The notes below the pieces were generated by a model. The model made no database searches and had not been told where the DNA came from. It was given only the letters and a program-made list of their open reading frames with translations. This document shows positions 1-7,019 of a stretch of DNA of 11,789 bases, piece by piece. The translations under genes and the position numbers were made by a program. The stretch's first letter is position 1; each line of letters opens with the position of its first letter. Origin of the DNA: Gammaproteobacteria bacterium (lineage in GTDB: Bacteria; Pseudomonadota; Gammaproteobacteria; Chromatiales; Sedimenticolaceae); contig JAGRHB010000028.1 of NCBI GenBank assembly GCA_020445245.1, positions 1 to 11,789 of the forward strand, written 5' to 3'.

Positions 1-1
1 C

Positions 2-211
2 CTGAACAGCGCTGCCGACAGAATCCTGCATTACATGGAGACCGAGGGCAGTGACGGTGTGATCATACTGAACCAGACTCGTAAGAGCTGGGCTGCGGAA
101 CTTGGACTGACACATGAGGTGTTGTATCGAACGCTACGGCGACTACGCGAGAGCGGCGACATCTTTCCAGATGGCGAAAAAATCGCGCTTCGCATGCCAG
201 TGGGCGGATGA
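2..211 (+). CDS. Crp/Fnr-family transcriptional regulator, C-terminal DNA-binding part (5' end outside window)
   Basis: The open frame enters from the left edge and ends at TGA 209-211, giving 69 residues with no visible start. They look like the winged helix-turn-helix that ends Crp/Fnr regulators. A dimer-helix tail with SAADRILHYM is followed by a segment ending in the AAELGL-THEVLYRTLRRL helix-turn-helix, then a short wing with LRESGDI. Family members bind palindromic promoter sites as dimers and sense a ligand or redox state through an N-terminal cyclic-nucleotide-like domain. That domain is outside the window, so the signal cannot be guessed. The gene lies just left of the tRNA-Ser scar. 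By att polarity (inference) it may therefore belong to an island extending leftward rather than to the secretion locus. Confidence 0.72.
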   Translation: MNSAADRILHYMETEGSDGVIILNQTRKSWAAELGLTHEVLYRTLRRLRESGDIFPDGEKIALRMPVGG

Positions 212-312
212 TTGTGGAGCCAGGATGATCATACTCACCGAAGTATTTTGCGGCTTCAGTTAGACGCGGTCTGGACATGGTATCTTTAATAACCTATAGA
301 AAATTAAGAAAA

Positions 313-344
313 CATCGAGGGTTCGAATCCCTCTCTCTCCGCCA
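313..344 (+). other. 3' fragment of a tRNA-Ser gene: attachment-site scar of an integrative element
   Basis: The T-stem GAGGG (317-321), T-loop TTCGAAT (322-328), T-stem CCCTC (329-333), acceptor strand TCTCTCC (334-340), discriminator G (341) and CCA (342-344) form an intact tRNA 3' end. It matches what I recall of gammaproteobacterial tRNA-Ser with a GGAGAGA acceptor. There is no D-arm, anticodon arm or matching 5' acceptor strand upstream. Instead the preceding ~40 bases are AT-rich (about 270-312). This is not a working tRNA gene. It is the typical duplicate made when an integrase recombines into a tRNA 3' end, and a tyrosine-integrase pseudogene starts 130 bases downstream. Confidence 0.82.
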
Positions 345-443
345 ATTAACGCCAAATCGCTGGGATGGCAGTAAATTAGAGTGACAACAAGGGTGTAGGT
401 AAGCTCTTGGTGCAACATCCTGGTGTTACAAGGGGTCACACCC

Positions 444-472
444 ACGGTATCTCAACCTTTTGGAGATACCGT
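444..472 (+). promoter_or_regulatory. 10-bp perfect inverted repeat next to the integrase start codon
   Basis: The arms ACGGTATCTC (444-453) and GAGATACCGT (463-472) are perfect reverse complements around a 9-base spacer. The right arm runs into the possible GTG (471) and ATG (474) starts of the integrase pseudogene. The purine stretch TGGAGA (461-466), the only candidate ribosome-binding site, lies inside the stem. It could be an operator for a repressor or excisionase, or an mRNA hairpin that hides the start site. The sequence does not decide which, and with the integrase dead it is probably a relic. Confidence 0.5.
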
Positions 473-473
473 G

Positions 474-1640
474 ATGACCTATCTGACGTTCCACCATGGC
501 AGCTTCTACTTCCAGATCCGCGTCCCGCTCTACTCGGTGCCGCGGTAAGGCCAACTAATCCGCCTCAACCTGCAGACCGGCGAGCTCGCTGTCGCGCAGC
601 CGCTCGCGTTGCAGCTCGCGGGCCAGTAACTGCAGCGTTTCGCGGCGGAACGACTCGGGGCGCCGCAGCCAACGGCTGCACTGGCAAGCGATCCGTTCCA
701 CCCGTCGCAGGATGGGGCGATGGCCGCGGACGAACCCTTCGCGCCTGACCCGTTGTGCCGGGATGCCAGCGGCGACAGTGACAACGGCATCGGTCACGCA
801 AATCCGCCTTCTGCGTTCGACGATTCGATCGACGGACTGGTGAGCTACTGGCGCTGATTGCATCCAGACTGCAGCCGCAGCACGCACCGCGAACTGACCG
901 GCATAGCACGGGAGTTTCGCAAGGTTATCGGCAAGCCCCCGTCGGCCCTCGAAAGCACGGACATCGCGGCATAGCACGACTACCTGATCGGCAGGAAACG
1001 CCAGCGCGCCACCGTGGCGAAAAAGATCGGGTTCATCGGCACCCTGCTGCAAGCGGCTTTCGATGCCGGCTTTCTCCCACAGAGTGTCGCCCGCAGTCCG
1101 CGGAATCCGAAGGCGGAGGTGCCGGATATCGGACGCCGCTCGTTTACCAGCGATGAGCTGCGACAGGTGTTCACCTTGTTGGTCTACAGCCGCAACTAGC
1201 GGTATGCCGCCGGGTTCCTGATCTATCGCGACGACATTGCCGATCACGGGCACGACTGGCTCGTCCCGCAGCTCGAGCCGGATCACGGCCGTCCGCGCGG
1301 CGGCAATTTCTCGAAGTGGTGGGGTCGATACCTGCGCAGCCTAGCCGGCTGCGGGTTGCGTGACCGGCGCCTGGTCTTTCACAGCTTCCGTCACACCTTC
1401 AAGTCCTGCTGCCGCGCGGCAGGAATCCCGGAAAAGGTGCACGACGCGCTCATGGGGCACGCGGGTAACTCCGTGGGGCGCAGCTACGGCGAGGTCCCGC
1501 TCGCCACTCGGGTCGAGGCAGTTCGCACGATCCAGCTGCCGGTGAAGCAGACGTGGAGCCCAAGAATTGGACAGCCCAATAAGTGCTTCCTCGGGTCAAT
1601 GTGCGACGCAGGTCGTCATTCCAAAGCGATACAAGAGTGA
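474..1640 (+). pseudogene. Tyrosine site-specific recombinase (phage/island integrase), degraded
   Basis: A single frame can be read from ATG 474 to TGA 1638-1640, broken by five in-frame stops: TAA 546, TAA 627, TGA 855, TAG 972 and TAG 1197. The start (MTYLTFHHGSFYFQIRVP) resembles the N-terminal domain of tRNA-targeting integrases that begin with a YL-x-x-R-x-G-x-YYFRRRVP pattern. The middle part (about 885-1196) resembles the core-binding helical domain and the FTSDEL lead-in to the catalytic domain. The C-terminus keeps the catalytic box HSFRHTF (near 1380), then ALMGHAG and SYGE, where the tyrosine nucleophile sits (near 1485). The stretch that should carry the first catalytic Arg and the Lys is missing: FTSDEL is followed too soon by the LVPQL/FSKWWGRYL segment, so about 80-100 residues appear deleted around 1197. 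Homology fades after about 1545. The protein cannot be active. It presumably moved an element into the tRNA-Ser site at 313-344. Confidence 0.85.
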
Positions 1641-1830
1641 GACGGTCAGTGTTTCAGCTTGGTCGCTGCGCGTGTCGCACGTTGTGGATCATTGGCGTGC
1701 GGTGTTCCTGCGTGCCTCTGGTACCCAATCGCCACTCGTTGTTAGAGATCGGAGGCTTAGACCCCGTGACGAACAAAGTGAGCCGTATGTATCCGCGCTA
1801 AGGGTCTGACTGTACCTCTGCGAGGAGCGT
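1641..1830. other. Short stretch without a recognisable gene
   Basis: This lies between the integrase pseudogene and the IS3 OrfA remnant. Small open frames cross it on both strands but none resembles a known protein or has a convincing ribosome-binding site. The left end of the insertion sequence should fall here, but I could not identify a terminal inverted repeat or target-site duplication. GGTCTGAC at 1803-1810 is the reverse complement of GTCAGACC at 8794-8801, which lies at another breakpoint. Confidence 0.4.
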
Positions 1831-2010
1831 ATGAAGAAGAGCTGATTCACTGAAGAGCAGATGGTCAAGATCCTGCGTGAGGCAGAGACTCGGCCGGAGA
1901 TGGATGTTGCGAATCGACATGGCATTGGAAAGCGGACGATTCACCGTTGGTGCAAGCGCTATGGTTCACTGGAGCCGGCGGATGTGCATCGGCTCCGCGA
2001 GCTGGCAGGA
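1831..2010 (+). pseudogene. IS3-family transposase OrfA remnant
   Basis: From ATG 1831 the frame reads MKKS, a TGA stop (1843-1845), then FTEEQMVKILREAE and a segment ending GIGKRTIHRWCKRYGSLEP followed by DVHRLRELAG. This matches the short OrfA of IS3-type elements (typical start MKKSRFTEEQIVKIL, then RKHGISDATFYNWKAKYGG). OrfA carries the helix-turn-helix that recognises the element ends. The stop replaces the usual Arg, consistent with a CGA-to-TGA change. Similarity ends at about 2010, before the leucine-zipper tail of OrfA, and no OrfB with the DDE catalytic domain follows. The remnant abuts an antiporter fragment of opposite strand, so one rearrangement truncated both. The GAGGAGCG before the ATG looks like the original ribosome-binding site. 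Confidence 0.75.
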
Positions 2011-2218
2011 CCCCAGCGAAGTCTGCACTGCCGATGAGATAAGCCCAAGTCGAAGTCATCGTAGCGGATCTCGAACCGCCATTTTCGCCGGCCAGCATGC
2101 CGACCCCGTGGTATATCGATCGCACTGGGATGCCGAGCCGCGACGTCAAGGCACTGGACAGCACGGTGAGCAGAGCCAGCAGGCTGGCCAGTGCGATGAC
2201 CGTTCCGGCGTACGCCAT
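2011..2218 (-). pseudogene. N-terminal fragment of a CPA1/NhaP2-type cation:proton antiporter, frameshifted
   Basis: Reading the minus strand from ATG 2218-2216 gives MAYAGTVIALASLLALL, a first hydrophobic helix, then LTSRLGIPV and VGMLAGENG. This resembles NhaP2/CvrA-type potassium:proton antiporters, which begin with a helix, SSRLGIP and then GMLAG-x-DG. The next family segment, FEIRYDDFDL, is present but in another frame. A second shift returns to AYLIGSADFA in the first frame. So two compensating indels sit at about 2040-2075, and coding ends after about 70 residues where IS3 OrfA sequence begins. Full-length proteins are usually 500 residues or more. Inference: the fragment is chromosomal or hitchhiking DNA cut by the insertion sequence, unrelated to the secretion locus. 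Confidence 0.65.
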
Positions 2219-2507
2219 AGTCGTATGGCCTTGCGGGATCATCCGGTAGGCCTGACACGCAGCAGGGATCGGAATGCGTGGCGCCACGCTTCTGGCCGTG
2301 GTTTGGGAGGAGGCCGCGTACCGGACAACTGACCTGGGTTCGGCCGGGGCGCTGGGCCAGCGTTGGAGCCACTGCGCCGGTACCCATGAAGGGACGATGC
2401 AACGACCGACGCCGTGACATTTTCCGCGCACAACCAAGAACGCTTGTCCCGCACACTGGAAATGGGTACCTTCGACACGTCAGCAAGGATAGAAGGATTG
2501 GGGAAGG
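2219..2507. other. Intergenic region between antiporter remnant and secretion operon
   Basis: I see no gene supported by homology or a good start here. It must contain the former upstream region of the antiporter fragment (reading left) and the promoter of the secretion operon (reading right). I could not single out a convincing -35/-10 pair. The purine-rich AGAAGGA (2491-2497), 10 bases before ATG 2508, is the best ribosome-binding site for the exporter gene; GGGAAGG at 2501-2507 is too close to the start to serve. Confidence 0.4.
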
Positions 2508-4712
2508 ATGCCCCACAGCACGGAAAGCAATCGCCAAGATACTGGACTGACGTGTCTTGTCCGGATAGCGCGGTTTCATCAGATCGCAGCCGATCCACAG
2601 CAGATTGCGCACGAGCATGGTGCGCCTTCGGAGCATTTCGATGCCGACAGTCTGGTACGAGCCGGGCGCCGTCTCGGCTTCAAGGCACAATCCGTCAGTA
2701 GTCAATGGGACCGGCTGAAGATCACCCCGCTGCCGGCGATTGCCCAGCATACGGACGGGCATTTTGTCATCCTTGCCGGCTTCCAGGATGATCGGGTCCT
2801 GATCCAGGACCCTCTCGAACCACGGCCGCTGACGCTGCCGCGCGCCATCTTCGAAGAGGCGTGGTCCGGACGGTTGATCCTGATAACCCGCCGCGCCTCG
2901 CTCAAGGACCTTGGCGGCAAGTTCGGCTTCGGCTGGTTCATCCCGGCGATCGTCAAATACCGCAAGCTGTTCGCCGAGGTGCTGGCGGCGTCGTTCTTCC
3001 TGCAGCTGTTCGCGCTGGTCACGCCGCTGTTCTTCCAGGTGATTATCGACAAGGTGCTCGTCCATCGTGGGCTGACGACGCTCGATGTGCTGGCGATCGG
3101 TCTGCTCGCCATCTCATTCTTCGAGGTCGTGCTCGGTGGTCTGCGGACTTATGTCTTCTCGCACACGACCAACCGGGTCGACGTGCTTCTGGGTGCCAAG
3201 CTGTTCGGTCATCTGCTGCGGCTGCCATTGTCCTATTTCGAGGCGCGCCGGGTAGGCGACTCGGTGGCGCGGGTGCGCGAGCTGGAGAACATCCGCAACT
3301 TTCTCACCGGTTCCGCGTTGACCCTGTTGATCGACCTGTTCTTCACGCTGGTGTTCTTCGCGGTGCTGTACCACTACAGCCCGATCCTGACCGCGGTGGT
3401 GGCCGGGGCGGTTCCCTTCTACGTGCTCCTGTCGGCCTTGGTCACGCCGATCCTGCGCCGCCGCCTGGAAGAGAAATTCAACCGCGGCGCCGAAAATCAG
3501 GCTTTCCTGGTCGAATCCGTCAACGGCATCCAGACGCTCAAGTCGATGGCCGTCGAGCCACAGATGCAGCGCCGCTGGGAAGAGCAGCTGGCCGGCTATG
3601 TCGGCGCCAGCTTCAAGGCCGCCAACCTCGGCAACATCGCCGGCCAGACCGCGGGCTTCATCAACAAGGTCACCGTGGTGTTGATTCTGTGGATCGGCGC
3701 GACCCTGGTCATGAAGGGCGATCTCTCGGTGGGCCAGCTGATCGCGTTCAACATGATCGCCGGGCGGATCAGCGGTCCGATCCTGCGTCTGGTGCAGCTG
3801 TGGCAGGACTTCCAGCAGGCCGGCATCTCGGTGCGGCGTCTGGGCGACATCCTCAACACCCCGACCGAACCCGGCTACAACCCAGGCCGCGCGACCCTGC
3901 CCGAACTGAAGGGTGCCGTCCGCTTTGATCATGTCAGCTTCCGCTATGCGCCCGAGCGCCCACAGGTGCTGAGCGACATAACCTTGGAAATCCGGCCCGG
4001 TGAGGTGATCGGTATCGTCGGTCGTTCCGGCTCGGGCAAGAGCACGCTGACCAAGCTGATCCAGCGCCTGTACGTGCCGGCGGCGGGCAGGGTGCTGATC
4101 GATGGTGTGGACCTGGCGCTGGTCGAACCGGCCTGGCTGCGGCGCCAGGTCGGCGTGGTATTGCAGGAGAACTTCCTGTTCAACCGCAGCGTGCGCGAGA
4201 ACATTGCCCTGGCCAACCCCGGCCTGCCGATGGAGCCGGTGATTGCCGCCGCCAAGCTCGCCGGGGCGCACGAGTTCATACTCGAACTCCCTGAAGGTTA
4301 CGACACGCTGGTGGGCGAACACGGCGCGAATCTGTCCGGCGGGCAGCGCCAGCGTATCGCGATTGCGCGTGCCCTGGTCACCAACCCGGGCATCCTGATC
4401 CTCGACGAGGCGACCAGTGCGCTCGACTACGAGTCCGAGCGCATCATCCAGCAGAATATGCGGGCCATCAGCCAGGGGCGCACCGTGTTCGTCATCGCCC
4501 ATCGCCTCAGTGCGGTCAGGCATTCCGATCGGATCCTGGTGGTAGAGGAGGGTCGGATCGTCGAGCAGGGCAGTCACGACGCACTGCTGCGGGAGCGAGG
4601 GATCTATATGCGGCTGCATGCGATGCAGGCCGGTCTGGCGGTAAACCCACGGGGCGGCTTTGGCGTCGGGGGCGGTGGGCAGATGCAATCGCCTCCGGGG
4701 GACAATGCATGA
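2508..4712 (+). CDS. Type I secretion ABC exporter (permease/ATPase), HlyB-like
   Basis: This 734-residue protein would be the inner-membrane motor of a type I secretion system, using ATP to push an unfolded RTX protein through a trans-envelope channel. Residues 1-130 form a C39-peptidase-like domain. The catalytic Cys is replaced (QDTGLTCLV at 9-18, where an active C39 has DCG), while the His (HTDGHFVIL, His85) and Asp (QDP, Asp101) remain. This is the HlyB-type arrangement, which binds rather than cleaves its substrate. Six membrane helices follow between about 150 and 430. The ATPase has Walker A GRSGSGKST (505-513), Q-loop Gln553, signature LSGGQ (609-613), Walker B ILILDE (629-634) and switch His665. 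Length and motifs are complete, so it is probably functional. ATG 2508 is chosen because the C39-like domain starts right after it. Its stop overlaps the hlyD-like start by ATGA. Confidence 0.95.
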   Translation: MPHSTESNRQDTGLTCLVRIARFHQIAADPQQIAHEHGAPSEHFDADSLVRAGRRLGFKAQSVSSQWDRLKITPLPAIAQHTDGHFVILAGFQDDRVLIQDPLEPRPLTLPRAIFEEAWSGRLILITRRASLKDLGGKFGFGWFIPAIVKYRKLFAEVLAASFFLQLFALVTPLFFQVIIDKVLVHRGLTTLDVLAIGLLAISFFEVVLGGLRTYVFSHTTNRVDVLLGAKLFGHLLRLPLSYFEARRVGDSVARVRELENIRNFLTGSALTLLIDLFFTLVFFAVLYHYSPILTAVVAGAVPFYVLLSALVTPILRRRLEEKFNRGAENQAFLVESVNGIQTLKSMAVEPQMQRRWEEQLAGYVGASFKAANLGNIAGQTAGFINKVTVVLILWIGATLVMKGDLSVGQLIAFNMIAGRISGPILRLVQLWQDFQQAGISVRRLGDILNTPTEPGYNPGRATLPELKGAVRFDHVSFRYAPERPQVLSDITLEIRPGEVIGIVGRSGSGKSTLTKLIQRLYVPAAGRVLIDGVDLALVEPAWLRRQVGVVLQENFLFNRSVRENIALANPGLPMEPVIAAAKLAGAHEFILELPEGYDTLVGEHGANLSGGQRQRIAIARALVTNPGILILDEATSALDYESERIIQQNMRAISQGRTVFVIAHRLSAVRHSDRILVVEEGRIVEQGSHDALLRERGIYMRLHAMQAGLAVNPRGGFGVGGGGQMQSPPGDNA

Positions 4713-6013
4713 GCTGGAGCATTGAGACCACATTTCTGCCGGCCGCGCTGGAGATCCAGGAGACCTCGCCTTCGCCGGCGGGTCGGGCAATCCTGTGGAC
4801 CATCCTGGCCTTCTTTACCCTGGCTGTCGTTTGGGCGAGCCTCAGTGAGGTCGATATTGTCGCCGTTGCCCAGGGGCGGATCATCCCCAGCGGGCACAGC
4901 AAGACGGTGCAGCCGCTGGAAATTGGCACCGTGACGGTGATTCATGTTGCCGACGGGCAGCGCGTCGCCGCCGGTGAGGTGATTATCGAGCTCGACCCGA
5001 CCGGCACGAGGGCCGATGTCGAGCGATTGACCAAAGAGCGTGACACCGTCGCTCGCGAGGTGGCGCGCTGTAAACACCTGTCGGACTGGCTGCAGCTCGA
5101 AAGACCGCCGACCGAACAGGAAATGCGGGAGGCGAACGACAACCTCCTTCTCCGTCAATGGCGGGAGTTCGAAGACCGACTCACGATCCTGAAGTACGAA
5201 CAGGAAAGACAGCGCGTCGAACAGCGCAGCGCCCAGCGCCAGGTCGACAAGCTCGATGCCCTGTTGCCGATCGTCACGCGGCGCGCCAATAACCAGAAGG
5301 GCCTGGCCGAGCAGAAGCTGCTGCCCGAACAGCAGTACCTGGAGACCGAGCGGGAGCGCCTCGAGATCTATCACGACCTGCGCACCCAGCAAGGCCGGGT
5401 GGCCGAGCTCGATGTCGCCATCGAGGAACTCGGTGCCCGCACCGCCTTGACCCGCAGCGAGTTTCACCGTCAGGTGCTCGAGCGTCTCGACGAGGCGGAA
5501 GGTCGTCACGCCGCAGCCAAGCAGGAGCTGATCAAGGCGGAAAGCCGGGCGAGGGCGCAGACGATCAAAGCCCCAGTCGCGGGCACCGTGCAACAACTCG
5601 CTGTCCACAACATTGGCGCCATTGTCACCCCCGCCCAGGAACTGATGGTGATCGTACCGCAGGGTGGGGCGCTCGAGGTCGAGGCGATCCTGGAGAACAA
5701 GGACATCGGCTTCGTCGAGGTCGGTCAGCAAGCCGAGATCAAGGTCGATGCCTTTCCGTTTACCAAATACGGCACCATTGCCGGTGACGTCGTCGACCTG
5801 TCGAACGACGCCGTTGCCGATGAGCGCAAGGGGCTGGTCTACAAGATGCGGGTGTTGATGAAGCGCTCGCAGATCCAGGTCAACGGCAGGCCCGTGGCGC
5901 TCAGTCCGGGCATGACGGTCACGGTGGAATCGAAGACCGGGACGAGGCGGTTGATCGAGTTTTTCCTGAGTCCGTTGCTGCGGTTTCGGGATGAGAGTGT
6001 GAGAGAGCGTTAG
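4709..6013 (+). CDS. Type I secretion membrane fusion (adaptor) protein, HlyD-like
   Basis: This 434-residue periplasmic adaptor would join the ABC exporter to an outer-membrane TolC-type channel. It has a short cytosolic N-terminus and one membrane helix at about 28-46. A first biotinyl-lipoyl half follows (GRIIPSG near 57-62 and VIHVADGQRV near 77-86). A long charged coiled coil spans about 100-285, then the second lipoyl half (IKAPVAGTVQ, 286-295) and a beta-barrel end with LSPGMTVTVESKTG and the family terminus RRLIEFFLSPLLRFRDES. The start overlaps the exporter stop by four bases (ATGA 4709-4712), with GGGGGA (4697-4702) as ribosome-binding site, so the two are translationally coupled. 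The last 84 codons recur as an orphan copy at 8816-9067. No TolC homologue is in the window. Confidence 0.95.
   Translation: MSWSIETTFLPAALEIQETSPSPAGRAILWTILAFFTLAVVWASLSEVDIVAVAQGRIIPSGHSKTVQPLEIGTVTVIHVADGQRVAAGEVIIELDPTGTRADVERLTKERDTVAREVARCKHLSDWLQLERPPTEQEMREANDNLLLRQWREFEDRLTILKYEQERQRVEQRSAQRQVDKLDALLPIVTRRANNQKGLAEQKLLPEQQYLETERERLEIYHDLRTQQGRVAELDVAIEELGARTALTRSEFHRQVLERLDEAEGRHAAAKQELIKAESRARAQTIKAPVAGTVQQLAVHNIGAIVTPAQELMVIVPQGGALEVEAILENKDIGFVEVGQQAEIKVDAFPFTKYGTIAGDVVDLSNDAVADERKGLVYKMRVLMKRSQIQVNGRPVALSPGMTVTVESKTGTRRLIEFFLSPLLRFRDESVRER
5963..6006 (+). repeat. 44-bp exact repeat at the end of hlyD, copy 1
   Basis: These 44 bases at the 3' end of the hlyD-like gene are identical to 9020-9063 in the truncated second copy. 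Upstream the copies are still clearly related but differ at many codons. The tract is long enough to support homologous recombination between the two modules. Confidence 0.85.
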
Positions 6014-6122
6014 CTCGTCCCTGTGGATCGAAACGTGCTCGGAAACTCTGAATGAAGATTACTCAACAAGTAGCAACGCTCATCAAGGGCGATGCGGCCA
6101 TTGAGTGGAAAAGCCGCTCACC

Positions 6123-6128
6123 AGGAGG
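6123..6128 (+). promoter_or_regulatory. Ribosome-binding site that fixes the lipoprotein start
   Basis: AGGAGG lies 6 bases before ATG 6135. The same frame is open further upstream to a GTG at 6105, which has no comparable purine stretch. The ATG is therefore the likely start, giving a normal short basic leader before the signal-peptide helix. Confidence 0.7.
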
Positions 6129-6134
6129 GCCAGG

Positions 6135-7019
6135 ATGAATGTTAGACACCGAAAGGGCCGTGGGGCGAGAGGTGGGGACCGGTGGCTTGCGCACCTGGTG
6201 CGACTTCTCCTCGTGGTCTTTGCCGTCTCATCGCTTGTCACAGGTTGCGAGGTCGTCTCGGACATCCAGGCGGAGATGCGCGCCGAGGAGATCGCCCGCA
6301 AGTATGGCGAGGAATTGCCGGACGACGAGCTCGGCCCCTACCGGGGGTTCACGCGCGAGGAGTATTTCCGACACAAGTGCGATTCCGAGGCCGGGGAGTT
6401 CATCTATAAGACGGTCGAAAATGTCGAGAGCGTCTATCAGATGCGCTTGAGAGATCCACGAGATTTTATTGATAGGCTTCGGAAGGGTGATATACCAGAG
6501 GACCCGTGGGGACATGCAGATGCCTTTACTCGGGCCCCATGGAGGCCATTTGTTTCCCAGTACCATTTCTTCGAGACGGCCAGGTGCCAACCGGACCGGG
6601 GTGATCGGTGGAAGCGCAATGTCTACGCCGAAAGGCCGCCGTCGGGTGATAGTCCCTACTGGCGTTACCGTCTCGGCGAACCGGATGGCAGGCAATACCT
6701 GAACAACAGGCTAGATGACCTCGTATCGCGACCGTTGATTATGGAGCCGATCGAACAACCACAGAGCCGCTACGGATTCACCTGGCGTGGTGTGCGTGAC
6801 AAGTATGACCGTCACTTCGGCGTCTGGGGCGGCGAAATCTCCGTAGTGGACCTAGACACCGATGAAGTGCTGGCGGTCACTCGCGGGTTCTTTGACAGTC
6901 GCTATGCGATTTGCCCCAAGCGAGGGTCGTGTTTTATTGCGCCAGACTTCGTTGCCAAAGTACTCAAACCGAAACCGTTTGACCCCGTCCCATTGGATGA
7001 ACACAAAGGAGCAAACTGA
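6135..7019 (+). CDS. Predicted lipoprotein, possible immunity protein of the adjacent lipase-like gene
   Basis: This is a 294-residue protein with an Arg/Lys-rich leader, a hydrophobic helix (about 21-36) and a lipobox L-V-T-G-C. Cys38 would be lipidated after signal peptidase II cleavage, placing the protein in the periplasm on a membrane. Four more cysteines (82, 151, 260, 266) could form disulfides there. I do not recognise a named function. HKC-x(3)-AGEFIYKT (80-93) and VVDLDTDEVLA (237-247) have counterparts in the membrane protein at 9113-9712 (HK-x(2)-C ... YKT and VVDRQTGEVMA), so the two look distantly homologous. From memory, similar Cys...VYETV-type lipoproteins occur beside secreted lipases and may protect the producer. 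The stop overlaps the next start (TGATG, 7017-7021), so it is coupled to the lipase-like gene. Immunity is inference; a secretion accessory or chaperone role is the alternative. Confidence 0.7.
   Translation: MNVRHRKGRGARGGDRWLAHLVRLLLVVFAVSSLVTGCEVVSDIQAEMRAEEIARKYGEELPDDELGPYRGFTREEYFRHKCDSEAGEFIYKTVENVESVYQMRLRDPRDFIDRLRKGDIPEDPWGHADAFTRAPWRPFVSQYHFFETARCQPDRGDRWKRNVYAERPPSGDSPYWRYRLGEPDGRQYLNNRLDDLVSRPLIMEPIEQPQSRYGFTWRGVRDKYDRHFGVWGGEISVVDLDTDEVLAVTRGFFDSRYAICPKRGSCFIAPDFVAKVLKPKPFDPVPLDEHKGAN

Noticed and set aside
270..344. A complete tRNA-Ser gene
   Set aside because: Only the T-arm, 3' acceptor strand and CCA are present. The preceding bases cannot form the other arms.
555..1286. 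243-codon minus-strand open frame opposite the integrase pseudogene
   Set aside because: It resembles no protein, while the plus frame shows clear integrase motifs through the same bases despite stops.
474..1640. Stop-codon recoding to make a full integrase
   Set aside because: All three stop codons would need readthrough, the neighbouring genes use TGA and TAG as normal stops, and part of the catalytic domain is missing.
1959..3065. 368-codon minus-strand open frame spanning the antiporter remnant and exporter start
   Set aside because: Only its last part, read with frameshifts, matches an antiporter. The rest is the reverse strand of the exporter gene and intergenic DNA.
2861..3928. 355-codon plus-strand open frame inside the exporter gene
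   Set aside because: It is an out-of-frame shadow rich in Arg, Ala and Pro. The HlyB frame explains this DNA fully.
3114..4790. 558-codon open frame on the minus strand across the exporter
   Set aside because: It is the antisense shadow of the HlyB-like gene, whose G+C-rich codons leave few stops. The translation is low-complexity and lacks domains.
6105..6134. GTG 6105 as start of the lipoprotein gene
   Set aside because: It lacks a ribosome-binding site, whereas ATG 6135 has AGGAGG at 6 bases and gives a normal signal-peptide leader.
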